Below, one piece after another: positions 18,837 to 27,427 of a stretch of DNA of 64,000 nt. Source of the stretch: CAWFZT01 sp963820415 (lineage in GTDB: Bacteria > Chloroflexota > Anaerolineae > Anaerolineales > Anaerolineaceae); NCBI GenBank assembly GCA_963820415.1, contig CAWFZT010000006.1, forward strand, positions 248,001 through 312,000. The letters are read 5' to 3'. How positions within the stretch are numbered: the stretch's first letter is position 1; each line of letters opens with the position of its first letter. The translations under genes and the position numbers were made by a program. Below the pieces are notes generated by a model. It ran no database searches and had not been told where the DNA came from. It saw only the letters and a program-made list of their open reading frames with translations.

Positions 18837-21557
18837 ATGATGGTGGCTATTCCTTTTTCTGAAGAAGAAATCGAAGCAACCATACCGGAGCGTTTCGAGC
18901 GGATTGTTCGGATGTGCCCGGACGTGTTGGCGATACAAGCATCCCAGACGGTGGGCTCGCCAATAAATTATACCTATGCGCAATTAAACCGCACGGCGGA
19001 ACGAGTGGCCCTCAGCATCCTGGCCCGTCGGGACGAAGAGGCGAGCCCAATCGCCCTACTACTTGGCCACGGGATTTCCCAGGTGATCGGTATGTTGGGA
19101 GTTCTGAAGGCAGGACTCTTTTTTGTGACCCTGGCGCCTGGCGACCCGTTCAACCACCTTGAAGAGATACTTAAGGATGCCGGAAGCAGCCTGATTCTCA
19201 CCGACAACACCACTTATTCCCTGGCTGGTAGTCTGGACGTCAGGCGAAGAAATTTGCTCAATATTGACCAGCTTGATTCAGAAGGGAATCCATTTAATTC
19301 TACGGGCAGGTACAATCCGGATGCCTTTGCATCTATCCTGTACACATCCGGCTCCACCGGGAAACCCAAGGGGGTAATCCGCAGCCACGGCAACTTGCTT
19401 CGTCGCGCCTGGTATGAAAACAAGCGCTTTCACATTGGACCTGGCGACCGGCGTTCTCTGATGGCGCACAGCGGCTTTGGTTCTTCGATTAACGATATTT
19501 TCATCACCCTATTAAACGCAGCAACCCTCGTTCCCTACGATTTGAAAACCCTTGGAATTGCCAGCCTGGATACCTGGCTCCGTGAAGAAGGCATCACCAT
19601 CCTGCATCCCCCGATTTCCATGATGCGCGAATTTTTGGCCAGCCTGGGTCCGGGCGAAGGGTTCCCAGCCGTTCGCCTGGTGATTTTAGGCGGTGACAGT
19701 ATGCGCAGCAAGGATGTCGAGGCCATCCGCCTGCATTTCTCCAACAGCAGCGTGGTCCACCAGTATTCCTCCAGCGAAACCGGCATCATCACTTCCTACC
19801 AGGTTGACCCGCAAGACGAGCTGGGCAGCGGCATTCTACCGGTTGGCTTTCCTGTACCTGGTAAAGAAATCTTGATTCTCGACCAAGAAGGTGGGGTCGG
19901 AGAGATTGCGGTACGCAGCCGCTTTCTCTCACCCGGTTATTGGAAAGCCCCCGCACTGAATGCAGCAAAGTTTCAACCTGATCCTCTTGAAAAGGGGCAG
20001 ATGATCTATCATACAGGTGACTCGGGCTGCTTGCGCCCGGATGGCTGCCTTGAACATCAAGGCCGGCTGGATTCGATCGTTAAAATCCGCGGCTTTAGGG
20101 TTGGATTAGGGGTGCTGGAGACCGCGCTGGCCGAAATGCCCGGGGTAATTCAGTCTGTGGTGGTCGCGCTGGACGATCCGAAAGGAAACAGGCGCCTGGC
20201 AGCCTATGTTGTACCGGATCGAAAAATCCTTGACCAGTCCACCAGCCAAATTTCTGCTCGCCTGCGTGAATCCCTGGCCCAGCGTCTCCCTGCTTACATG
20301 ATTCCGGATCATTTTATCCTGCTGGATAAGCTTCCTCTGACCTCCAACCTTAAGGTGGATCGAAATAAGCTGCCTGCCCCAGATTGGAACCCCCCTCAGG
20401 TCAATTCTGCCTTCGAACCACCTGCAACCGGTTTGGAAGAAAAGTTAGCTGGCCTGTGGGCACGAGTTCTGGGAGTGAAGCAAGTTGGCATGCAAGACAA
20501 TTTCTTTGAGCTGGGGGGTAATTCAATCCAGGCAGCCCGTTTGTTTTCTGAGATCAGAGTTGCGTTCAATCTTCGCTTACCGGTGATCACACTGGTATCG
20601 GCCCCGACGGTGGCTGACCTGGGTAAAATCCTTGCCAACCGCGCATCTCACCAAAACGACTCCCCTCTCCTGGTGCCCTTCCAGAAGGAAGGCAGCCAAC
20701 CGCCCTTTTTTTGCGTGCACAGCCGGGGAGGTGGGTTGCTCGAATGTCGCCGGCTGTCGGATTTGTTGGGTCGCGACCAACCTTTTTATGGCATTCTGCC
20801 AAAAGGATTGAATGGACAGGAACTTTTAGACCAGACTATCCCTGAGATGGCCGCCCATTACCTTGAAGCAGTCCGTCTCGTCCAGGCCCACGGGCCTTAC
20901 CTGCTGGGAGGGATTTGTTTTGGTGGGAGGGTGGCGTTTGAAATGGCCCGGCAGCTCGAGCAGCAGGGTGAAAAGACAGCGCTGGTAGCCATTTTTGAAG
21001 CTAACGCCCCTCCGCGCTGGCGGGTCCGCTCGCCATTACGTTTAGATCAACGGGTGCGCCATTTTCTGGTCAGCCTGTCCATCTGGACCTATGACTTTGT
21101 GACCGGCCGAACTGTCGATTGGACCTTACGGCGCGCCTTTCGTCGAGTTTTGCGCAGTATTGGGCAGATCCTGGGCAGAAAAATTCCGGTCAGACCTTCA
21201 GAATTGATGGTAGATCCGGACTCACTCTCGCTTGAAGAAGTTGAGCTGACCTTGGTTGAACACCAATCCTCAGCAATTTACAACCCTCAACCTTATCCCG
21301 GGAAAATCACCCTATTCCGGGTGCGCGGTTTTTCGCCCAGCCGCGCCTTCGACCCGCATATGGGCTGGGACGGTTTGGCAACCGGTGGGTTGGAAGTGAA
21401 GATCATCGAAGGGACGCACTCTCACATCCTCCAGGAACCCTATGTAGCCTCGCTGGCTGCTGCGCTTCGGGAGTCTATTCGAGCCTTTCAGACTGGGACG
21501 GATCCCACAATTATACAAAAGCGCCAATCATTTCCAGATTCCTGGCTGGTCTATTAG
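18837..21557 (+). CDS. Single-module NRPS-like enzyme: adenylation, carrier protein, thioesterase
   Basis: A 906-residue cytoplasmic enzyme that should activate a carboxylic acid as AMP ester, load it on a phosphopantetheine arm and release it. The adenylation domain (about 10-510) shows YTSGSTGKPKGV (A3), SSSETG (A5), YHTGDSG (A7), VKIRGFRV (A8) and LKVDRNKLP (A10 lysine). The position of the Asp that binds the alpha-amino group (FDAS in amino-acid enzymes) reads FGSS, so a non-amino acid is likely. The carrier has DNFFELGGNSIQAA (Ser563). The alpha/beta-hydrolase thioesterase has GGICFGG with Cys694 in place of Ser, and a late His in EGTHSHI. No condensation domain is present. It is transcribed as the fourth gene of the importer operon. 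Product unknown. Confidence 0.88.
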   Translation: MMVAIPFSEEEIEATIPERFERIVRMCPDVLAIQASQTVGSPINYTYAQLNRTAERVALSILARRDEEASPIALLLGHGISQVIGMLGVLKAGLFFVTLAPGDPFNHLEEILKDAGSSLILTDNTTYSLAGSLDVRRRNLLNIDQLDSEGNPFNSTGRYNPDAFASILYTSGSTGKPKGVIRSHGNLLRRAWYENKRFHIGPGDRRSLMAHSGFGSSINDIFITLLNAATLVPYDLKTLGIASLDTWLREEGITILHPPISMMREFLASLGPGEGFPAVRLVILGGDSMRSKDVEAIRLHFSNSSVVHQYSSSETGIITSYQVDPQDELGSGILPVGFPVPGKEILILDQEGGVGEIAVRSRFLSPGYWKAPALNAAKFQPDPLEKGQMIYHTGDSGCLRPDGCLEHQGRLDSIVKIRGFRVGLGVLETALAEMPGVIQSVVVALDDPKGNRRLAAYVVPDRKILDQSTSQISARLRESLAQRLPAYMIPDHFILLDKLPLTSNLKVDRNKLPAPDWNPPQVNSAFEPPATGLEEKLAGLWARVLGVKQVGMQDNFFELGGNSIQAARLFSEIRVAFNLRLPVITLVSAPTVADLGKILANRASHQNDSPLLVPFQKEGSQPPFFCVHSRGGGLLECRRLSDLLGRDQPFYGILPKGLNGQELLDQTIPEMAAHYLEAVRLVQAHGPYLLGGICFGGRVAFEMARQLEQQGEKTALVAIFEANAPPRWRVRSPLRLDQRVRHFLVSLSIWTYDFVTGRTVDWTLRRAFRRVLRSIGQILGRKIPVRPSELMVDPDSLSLEEVELTLVEHQSSAIYNPQPYPGKITLFRVRGFSPSRAFDPHMGWDGLATGGLEVKIIEGTHSHILQEPYVASLAAALRESIRAFQTGTDPTIIQKRQSFPDSWLVY

Positions 21558-21675
21558 CGACCTGAAAATCAGAGCTTATTCCGTAGAATATCTCGATCTC
21601 AAGACAGCTCCAGAATTTATTCACGCGACAGTTGTGTTTTGTTTGTGACCTTTGTGCCCATGAGGTTATATTTCT

Positions 21676-22230
21676 TCATCTGGGTTTAGCCAGGATCTCA
21701 TGGATACGCAGCTCGGTGAACTTGCGGCTGTAGGCCGGCTTGATCACGATCGCCGTATCCGCGCCATTGTCCGTGCCGGCGATGGCGATTACTTCCCGGC
21801 TCATATCCAGCAGCCCGGCATCCGCCGCCATCAAGGCAATCTCCACCGCCACTTTCATTCCCTGGCTGAAGGTGTACAGCGTCTCGCGTACGACCACGTT
21901 GGGAGCTTTGATGTCAAACGAAGCATTCACATCATCCCCCAGGGTATGCACCGAGGTCAGCACCTGGATGCCCAGCTCGATCAGCGGCTGGCGTTCGGCT
22001 TCGGTCATCGACCAACCCAGGTCGGAGTAGGCGGCGTTGATTGTCACGGCGATGATTTCCACCGGCAGGCCGTTGAAGAGCTCCCTGGCGCGCAAGGCGG
22101 TCGACCCGTGGGACGAAGCGATCACTACCTGGCGTATACCCAACTCCTCCGCCCGGGCGCGTGCTGCGCCCAACGTGGCCTCCGTGTTGGCTTTGCCCGG
22201 TTGTTCAAAATACAGGATATTTTTCTGCAT
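21676..22230 (-). CDS. Free-standing pyruvate-kinase C-terminal-like domain protein
   Basis: A 184-residue protein that matches only the alpha/beta C-terminal domain of pyruvate kinase (PK_C), with no catalytic barrel: start pattern YFEQPGKANTEATL, then VVIASSHGSTALRA and IEIAG-like loops (AIAGTDNGADTAIV). In pyruvate kinase this domain binds effectors; free copies are of unknown role, and the hydrolase-like SSHGST loop may hold a phosphate. GGAGG precedes the ATG by 7 bases. It is the last gene of a minus-strand group with the receiver-DUF3052 protein and a methyltransferase. Confidence 0.75.
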   Translation of the reverse strand: MQKNILYFEQPGKANTEATLGAARARAEELGIRQVVIASSHGSTALRARELFNGLPVEIIAVTINAAYSDLGWSMTEAERQPLIELGIQVLTSVHTLGDDVNASFDIKAPNVVVRETLYTFSQGMKVAVEIALMAADAGLLDMSREVIAIAGTDNGADTAIVIKPAYSRKFTELRIHEILAKPR

Positions 22231-22298
22231 GGTTTCCTCCTGGTTATTTAGTGGGATCCTTTTTCAATTATATATTGGTTTGGCGTTTCAGCTTGGCC

Positions 22299-23084
22299 TT
22301 AGCGCGGTTTCCGGATGGCGAAACGCAGGCCAGTCCAGGTCTTGTCGATAGCGCTGACTTTGTAATCCACCAAGCCGGCAGCCAGCCCGGTCTGGCGCAC
22401 GATGGCCTGGGTCAGGTCGCTTTCCATCCCCGAGCTCTTTTTGGGCCATACTACCCACAGGCCAGCTTTGCCGATGCCGGGCTGCACATGCGGCAGGCCC
22501 TCGAACAGCTCTGTCTGAGTGCGCACGAACCAGATCACCAGGTCGCACGCCAAGCCCGCCTGGCTGCACCAGCGTACATCTTCGAGTAGCCCGGGCAAGT
22601 TTTGCTCGAAGCCGGGCGGCGGGTCGAGCAGAGCCACTGTCGTGTGGGAGCGGATACCCAGCTTTTTGACCAGCGGCGCCCCGGCATAACCGGCAAAGCT
22701 CGACTCGGGCACAACTACATTGGTGAGGGGAGTGCGCATGACCTGGGCGAGCGCCAGCAGCATGTTTTCCCAGGTAGTGTAAAAGGCATCCGGCAGCAAT
22801 GCCTGGATTTTGGGCAGCTTGAGCGGTTCGCCGCCGCACAGCACCAGCGGAATCTGGCGGGTGGATTTGAACTGGCGCAGTTGCAGGGCCACGTCTCGCC
22901 CCTGCGAGGGCAGGCGCCCCAGGTCGATCACCACCGCCGCCGGCGGGTCTTGTCGCACCAGGCGCATCACCTCTGGGGTGAACGGTTCGAAATCGACCCT
23001 GTACCCGGCCGATTCCAGCCTGGCGGCCTTTTCTTTGGCTTCTGCCGCATTCCAACAGATCAAACGAATAGAAGGTGAAGGCAT
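22299..23084 (-). CDS. Degenerate receiver domain fused to a DUF3052-like domain
   Basis: The N-terminal 115 residues resemble a response-regulator receiver (VVIDLGRLPS around the phosphorylation site) but lack the usual acidic pair and the conserved Thr/Ser, so phosphotransfer is doubtful. The C-terminal half (about 120-261) follows the DUF3052 pattern: GYAGAPLVKKLGI, ALLDPPPGF, VIWFVRTQTEL and LWVVWPKKSSGMESDLTQ, ending in WTGLRFAIRKP. DUF3052 is of unknown function. Only 6 bases separate it from the upstream methyltransferase gene. Confidence 0.75.
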   Translation of the reverse strand: MPSPSIRLICWNAAEAKEKAARLESAGYRVDFEPFTPEVMRLVRQDPPAAVVIDLGRLPSQGRDVALQLRQFKSTRQIPLVLCGGEPLKLPKIQALLPDAFYTTWENMLLALAQVMRTPLTNVVVPESSFAGYAGAPLVKKLGIRSHTTVALLDPPPGFEQNLPGLLEDVRWCSQAGLACDLVIWFVRTQTELFEGLPHVQPGIGKAGLWVVWPKKSSGMESDLTQAIVRQTGLAAGLVDYKVSAIDKTWTGLRFAIRKPR

Positions 23085-23090
23085 AGGTGC

Positions 23091-23905
23091 TCAATTTTTT
23101 CTACACACCAGCAGCATATGCTCGCTGATGCCTACAATCGCCGGGTGGGTGCAGGTCTGGTAATGCGTTTCCAGCCAGATGCCCCAGCGTTTCTCATTTT
23201 TCGCCAACTGGTTCAGAGCGCGGCGGTGGTGCGAGCTGATACCTTCTAACCCCACCATTTCCAGTACTTCGACCGGTTTACCAGCGACCGCTGCCCGTAA
23301 TTCTTCGGGTAAAAAGAAGTGACAGCAGGTGAACCCGTAACCGCCCTGGTAATCGCCTGTATCGCGCATGGGTTTAAAAAGCGGCAGCTCAATTTCAAAA
23401 GGGGCTCTGGCCAGTTCGAAGACCAGCACAGCCAGGCGGCTGATCACCGAAATGAAGAGCGGCGCGCCCGCTTTGGCCACCCGGATCAACTCTGAGACCG
23501 CCCGGTCCCTGTCCATCGGGTCGAGCACATGGGAGAGCGGTCCTCCGGTACACACCACGGCGTCGAAAGTGTGGTCGGCAAAAAGCGATAAATCCACGAT
23601 GCTGCCTTCTCGGATGTCTTTAACCCGCTCCTGCAAGTCCGCCTTTTTGATTTGGCGCCTGGCAAACTCAAGATTGGCGGGGTCAAATCCAGCAGGACCA
23701 CCCCATGGCCGCGCCGGGCCAGCTCGAGCGTATATCTGCCCGGGCCTCCGCCGGCGTCCAGCACCAACCCACTTTCCGGCAGGTATTTTTCCAGGAAATG
23801 CAGGGTCGTATCCAGTTCCAGGTGGTGATAGGGGTCTTTGACCAGTCGCCGCCATTCGTTGCGGACTTGAGAAGTGTAAAACTGTTTAATCAGGGTTTCT
23901 GACAT
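23091..23905 (-). pseudogene. Class I SAM-dependent methyltransferase, interrupted by a one-base frameshift
   Basis: The first segment has the SAM-binding motif I LVLDAGGGPGRYTLEL and ends at VVLLDLTP; the second, in another frame, continues as ANLEFARRQIKKADL and contains DAVVCTGGPLSHVLD (motif IV) and a normal C-terminus. One C is missing in the C run at about 23690-23696. The restored protein has about 270 residues, normal for Methyltransf_11 or 25-like enzymes. A GAGGAGGG precedes the double ATG, and the second ATG has the better spacing. Substrate unknown. Confidence 0.78.
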
Positions 23906-24075
23906 CATCCCTCCTCGCCCGGCGGGTAATATTCCAACCTGATTTTAATCTATTTCCAGTTTAATTTTAATCTTACTGGGTTATTATCAATATGTTCGAT
24001 AAAAATAATAAATATTAAATTGAAATTAGGTATAAATAATCTATGGGTGTTGGATCGGATTTATTGGAGGTAGGA

Positions 24076-24402
24076 ATGTACGGGACAATTGCAAAGATGA
24101 TCGTAAAGCCGGGAGCGATGAACGCACTACGCCAGGTATCTGGTGAAATGTACCGCCCGGCTGGTTTTATTTCCTCTTATGTGTACCAGATGGACTGCAG
24201 TTCAGATGAAGTCTGGCTGGTGGTCATGTTCGAGAGCGAAGAGGCTTACAAGAAAAACGCCGCCAGCCCCGAACAGGACCGGGAATACCGCCGCATCCGC
24301 GAACTGTTGGTGAAGGATCCGGAGTGGCATGATGGCTGCGTGATATTTTCGAGTAAGGAAGGTGTATATCATTATTGGGCCCAACCCTTCATGGTTCCTT
24401 AG
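24076..24402 (+). CDS. Antibiotic-biosynthesis-monooxygenase-like (dimeric alpha-beta barrel) protein
   Basis: A 108-residue protein of the ABM-like ferredoxin fold: YGTIAKMIVKPGAMNAL (first strand and helix), GFISSYVYQMDCSSDEVWLVVMF and the helix SEEAYKKNAASPEQD. Members are small oxygenases, heme-degrading enzymes or domains of unknown role, and no catalytic residue set can be assigned. GGAGG 6 bases before the ATG fixes the start; a longer reading from 24043 would contain this site. The 170 bases upstream are very AT-rich and likely hold its promoter. Confidence 0.75.
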   Translation: MYGTIAKMIVKPGAMNALRQVSGEMYRPAGFISSYVYQMDCSSDEVWLVVMFESEEAYKKNAASPEQDREYRRIRELLVKDPEWHDGCVIFSSKEGVYHYWAQPFMVP

Positions 24403-24487
24403 CAGGGGGCAAGTTGGGAATTTCCGGTTTCCGGCATGCTGGGGGTAATCGGAGAACTGGTCTAAGTGAGTAGCCTGAATGAGTATT

Positions 24488-24519
24488 TACAGGGATAAGC
24501 TTTTCAGCTTATCCCTGTA
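24488..24519. terminator. Bidirectional terminator hairpin between convergent genes
   Basis: A perfect 13-base stem (arms TACAGGGATAAGC / GCTTATCCCTGTA) closes a 6-base loop in the gap between the ABM-like gene and the convergent Ig-like gene. It could stop transcription from both sides. Confidence 0.65.
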
Positions 24520-24531
24520 GGTTTAAATTGC

Positions 24532-24557
24532 GCCCCGCAGGGAAGATCCTGCGGGGC
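24532..24557. terminator. Second hairpin in the same convergent gap
   Basis: A perfect 10-base GC-rich stem (GCCCCGCAGG / CCTGCGGGGC) with loop GAAGAT follows the first hairpin by 12 bases. It acts as a probable back-up terminator for the plus-strand gene. Confidence 0.6.
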
Positions 24558-24620
24558 TGTCTTTGGCTGGCGCTGATTGCCCGAGAAAATAATCAAAAAT
24601 CAGCAATCATAAAACTAATA

Positions 24621-25691
24621 TCATTTGAAGGCGAACACCACTTCCGGAGAGTTCTGCACGCTGTTGAAGGCGATAAACATCTTGCGGCAGGTACCGCGGA
24701 AGGATTTATCGGTTTTCCAGTTGATCATCCATCTGCCGTTCCCCTGGTATTTCAAACCAGATTTACCGGGGGAACCGATGGCACTGGCTGTAGTTGGATC
24801 GCCGATCAGAGAAGTGCAATCGACCTTGTAAGACATGATCTTGATCGTGCTAAGAACAGTCGCCTTGCTGACAGGTTTGCCGTTGGCATCCGTCAGCCAC
24901 CATTTGATCGGGATGGTCTGTGGAGCATTGGCTTTGTTGATTACGCCCATACGGATGGGCGGCAGAAAACCTTTGAAGACGTACAGGGTAAAAGTGACGC
25001 AGCTGGGAGCGCTGGTGTTACCAGGTACGTCTGTGCCTGTAACGCATACCGTGTTTGCCCCAGCATTGATCGGATTGATGGTGGCTGTAACGGCTTCACT
25101 GACCGCATCGAAAGCGCCATCGACTGCCGTCATGGGTGACGGGGTGCCGCCGTTGAGCGTGTAAGCTGCCGCGGCGATCTTCGATCCGCCGGTGGTGCTA
25201 TCGTTAATGGTGGCTGTGACGGTGGCTGTCCCGGTCGATCCTACCATTACGGCAGTGACCTTTACGTTCGAAACGACAGGAGGCGTAAGATCCGCCACGG
25301 TAAAGGGGGTGCATACGTCCGGTCCAGTATCCCCGGCTGCGTCATCGGCGTGCACGCACACCTGGTTAGGACCGACCAGGGCAGCGGTGAAAGTAGCGCG
25401 CGCGTTCTCAGCCATGGAGTTGAAGGCGCCGTCGGTGGCAGTCATCGCCGTCCAGGCTCCGCCGTTCAGGCTGTATTCGGCCGAGACGATGTTTGAGGCA
25501 ACGGCCGTGCTGTCGATGGAAGCGGTCAGGGTGGCCGTGCCGTTGAATGGCACCGGAGCGGGGGCAACCGCTACGCTCGAGGTAATCGGGCCAAGTGGGT
25601 TCAAGGCAGCTAAAACACTGCCCGCTGGCATCAACGCCAGTGCCAGCATGACGATAGTAAAGATCGATAGTGCTTTCATTATTCTGTTCAT
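24621..25691 (-). CDS. Secreted protein with two Ig-like repeats and a C-terminal PxKF-like domain
   Basis: A 356-residue exported protein. The signal peptide (LSIFTIVMLALALMPAGSVLA) is followed by two similar beta-sandwich repeats of about 100 residues, each with the pattern Y-S/T-LNGG then VDGAF or TDGAF, A/E-A-T-A/I and VCVxxxDxxG. The end (IPIKWWLTDANGKPVSKATV) is like the PxKF domain that is seen at the ends of bacterial surface proteins. AAAGGAG lies close to the ATG. It is the third gene after the ECF sigma factor and the DUF5667 protein, 67 bases from the latter, so it may be the target of that system. Confidence 0.8.
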   Translation of the reverse strand: MNRIMKALSIFTIVMLALALMPAGSVLAALNPLGPITSSVAVAPAPVPFNGTATLTASIDSTAVASNIVSAEYSLNGGAWTAMTATDGAFNSMAENARATFTAALVGPNQVCVHADDAAGDTGPDVCTPFTVADLTPPVVSNVKVTAVMVGSTGTATVTATINDSTTGGSKIAAAAYTLNGGTPSPMTAVDGAFDAVSEAVTATINPINAGANTVCVTGTDVPGNTSAPSCVTFTLYVFKGFLPPIRMGVINKANAPQTIPIKWWLTDANGKPVSKATVLSTIKIMSYKVDCTSLIGDPTTASAIGSPGKSGLKYQGNGRWMINWKTDKSFRGTCRKMFIAFNSVQNSPEVVFAFK

Positions 25692-25758
25692 TTTTTTCTC
25701 CTTTCAGGTCTATATCACAAGGGTCCGGTAAGAATTTCTTATGTTAAAAGCAGCCGGC

Positions 25759-26820
25759 TTATTTTTTGTGCCCGTTACCGCCTTTTTGACTTTTATCAGG
25801 AGCCTCTTTGGGTGTTTTAACCGGTTTGTTTGGATTGTTGGATTGGGGGATACTGGTGGCGGCCGGTTGAGCAGGTGAGCTGGTGAGCTGTGTGTCTGGC
25901 TCATCACAGCGCCTGGCGTTGCCATTGCCATTTCCATTATCGTTGTTACTTTTACCCTGGCCGCTGCATTGGGCGGCGTTGTTCTCCGGTTCAGGCGTCG
26001 CCGCCTTGGCAGGAGTGCTGATGGCTTCTTGTGCGTTGTTCACCACGATAGTCGGGGTTGGCGTAGCTTCGGATAGCTTTTTATCCTGCTTTTGTTGCTG
26101 CTGGAGCAGTTGGTGGATCGATTGAGGGTCTTTCACGCCTTGTTCGGCCAGGCTTACCTTTTGTTGCAACATCTCGACTACCCGGGTGTAGTTGGCCGAG
26201 GCGTGGGGGTTGGCCTGAGATTGCAGCTTGAGGAGCTGGTCTTCGTGCTGCTGCAGGTTAGCCTGCATATTTTCTAACGCTTTCACCGCCCCGCCATTTT
26301 CCAGGCTGGCAGCGCTGTCCAGGGCGGCATTCAACTCGTTTTGCAGCCGGTCAATCACCTGCACCCCGGCGTCCTGGCCAGCCTGAGCCAACTTATCGAT
26401 TTCATCCAGGCGGCGGTCGGCGAAGGCCAGATTGAGTTGAAACTGGCTCTGAGGGTTGACCACCAGCCTCAAACGCACGTCTTCACTAAGTAATTTGACC
26501 GGGTAGAGGATCTGGTTGGGCTGGCTGCCCTGGGCGGCATAAACGACCGTACCACTGCCCACCAGCAAAAGCGCCAGCACAATGCAAACTGCCGCGGCAG
26601 CGGAAAGGGCCAGTCTGGCTGGCCTGCCAGAAACGAAGGATTTGAAGGTTCCCCACAGGTTCTGGCGGTAAGAAGAATGGGCTGGCAGGCTGGCTGCCTC
26701 ACCCAGGAACCTAGCCTGGCCGGTTTTTTCAGCGTCTGGCAAACGCCCGGGCACATCATGCAAGACCAGCAGTCTCTTTTGCATCCATTCTTCTGAGTGG
26801 CCGTTTGAAACTTTATTCAT
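25759..26820 (-). CDS. DUF5667-type membrane protein, probable anti-sigma factor
   Basis: The 353-residue protein has a short cytoplasmic part (about 1-70), one membrane segment (about 72-95, SAAAAVCIVLALLLVGSG), then a long alpha-helical extracellular DUF5667 domain starting around SQPNQILYPVKLLSEDVRL and rich in Gln, and a Thr/Pro and Asn-rich tail. It overlaps the sigma gene by 4 bases (ATGA). The organisation, with an ECF sigma immediately upstream, suggests it holds the sigma factor at the membrane until a signal is received; a zinc-binding anti-sigma motif is not seen. Confidence 0.82.
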   Translation of the reverse strand: MNKVSNGHSEEWMQKRLLVLHDVPGRLPDAEKTGQARFLGEAASLPAHSSYRQNLWGTFKSFVSGRPARLALSAAAAVCIVLALLLVGSGTVVYAAQGSQPNQILYPVKLLSEDVRLRLVVNPQSQFQLNLAFADRRLDEIDKLAQAGQDAGVQVIDRLQNELNAALDSAASLENGGAVKALENMQANLQQHEDQLLKLQSQANPHASANYTRVVEMLQQKVSLAEQGVKDPQSIHQLLQQQQKQDKKLSEATPTPTIVVNNAQEAISTPAKAATPEPENNAAQCSGQGKSNNDNGNGNGNARRCDEPDTQLTSSPAQPAATSIPQSNNPNKPVKTPKEAPDKSQKGGNGHKK

Positions 26821-27377
26821 TCTTCTTCTATCTCATCTTCTGCAAGCATCTTCCTCAGGTTGGCGATGGCCCGGTGCTGTAAAGCTCTGATCGCTCCAAG
26901 CGGTTTGTTGAGGGCGGCTGCCACGTCTTCGTACTCCCAACCTTCCAAAAAGCGCAGAGCGATCACCTGGCGCTGCTCACCACTGAGCTGTCGCAGGGCT
27001 GCGCGCATCCTGGCCTGCTCCAGCTTCGTATCCAGGCTCTGCGGCAGGGATGGCCGCGCCTCGTCAGCCAGGTTTTCGTCAAGTTCAGTGGAGAGCCTGA
27101 AATGGCTGCGGTAGCTGTCTGTGATCCAGTTGTGGGCGATGCGGTACAGATAGGCCTGCAGGTATTTTTTGGGGCCGCGGCCTTTGTGGAGAGCGTGTAG
27201 AAAACGGCTGAATGTTTCAGCGACACACTCTTCCGCCAGGTCTGGTTCGCCCAGCAGGCGCAGACTGTATAAATAGATGCCGCGGTTGAAACTGTCATAG
27301 ATAGCTGCCAGTGCTCTAAAATCAAGGCTCTTTGCACTGTCAAGGAGTTCCTTTTCTTGAGAGGAATCCATTCTCAT
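26817..27377 (-). CDS. ECF-family RNA polymerase sigma factor
   Basis: A 186-residue sigma-70 family protein with region 2 (about 15-85, SLRLLGEPDLAEECVAETF, LQAYLYRIAHNWITD) and region 4 (about 120-175, LRQLSGEQRQVIALRFLEGWEYEDVAAALNKPLG split as needed) with its helix-turn-helix. It lacks regions 1 and 3, as ECF factors do. It is followed by its likely membrane anti-sigma with a 4-base overlap. A GTAAC-N16-CGTC element lies 7 bases before its ATG, which suggests that it drives its own transcription. Confidence 0.93.
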   Translation of the reverse strand: MRMDSSQEKELLDSAKSLDFRALAAIYDSFNRGIYLYSLRLLGEPDLAEECVAETFSRFLHALHKGRGPKKYLQAYLYRIAHNWITDSYRSHFRLSTELDENLADEARPSLPQSLDTKLEQARMRAALRQLSGEQRQVIALRFLEGWEYEDVAAALNKPLGAIRALQHRAIANLRKMLAEDEIEEE

Positions 27378-27384
27378 ATCTTAT

Positions 27385-27409
27385 GACGGAATCAACCGGT
27401 TTTTGTTAC
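27385..27409 (-). promoter_or_regulatory. Candidate ECF-type promoter of the sigma operon
   Basis: On the minus strand GTAAC (27405-27409) and CGTC (27385-27388) are separated by exactly 16 bases, the spacing of ECF promoters. The -10 element ends 7 bases before the ATG, so the transcript would start at or near the first codon. Confidence 0.45.
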
Positions 27410-27427
27410 GGCCCAGGTACAATTGAT

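Noticed and set aside
21557..21675. Gap after the A-T-TE gene examined for a phosphopantetheinyl transferase or tRNA
   Set aside because: Only 118 bases; no cloverleaf or coding text.
23909..24075. AT-rich stretch before the ABM-like gene considered as a replication origin
   Set aside because: No DnaA boxes (TTATCCACA-like) in a cluster and no dnaA or dnaN nearby.
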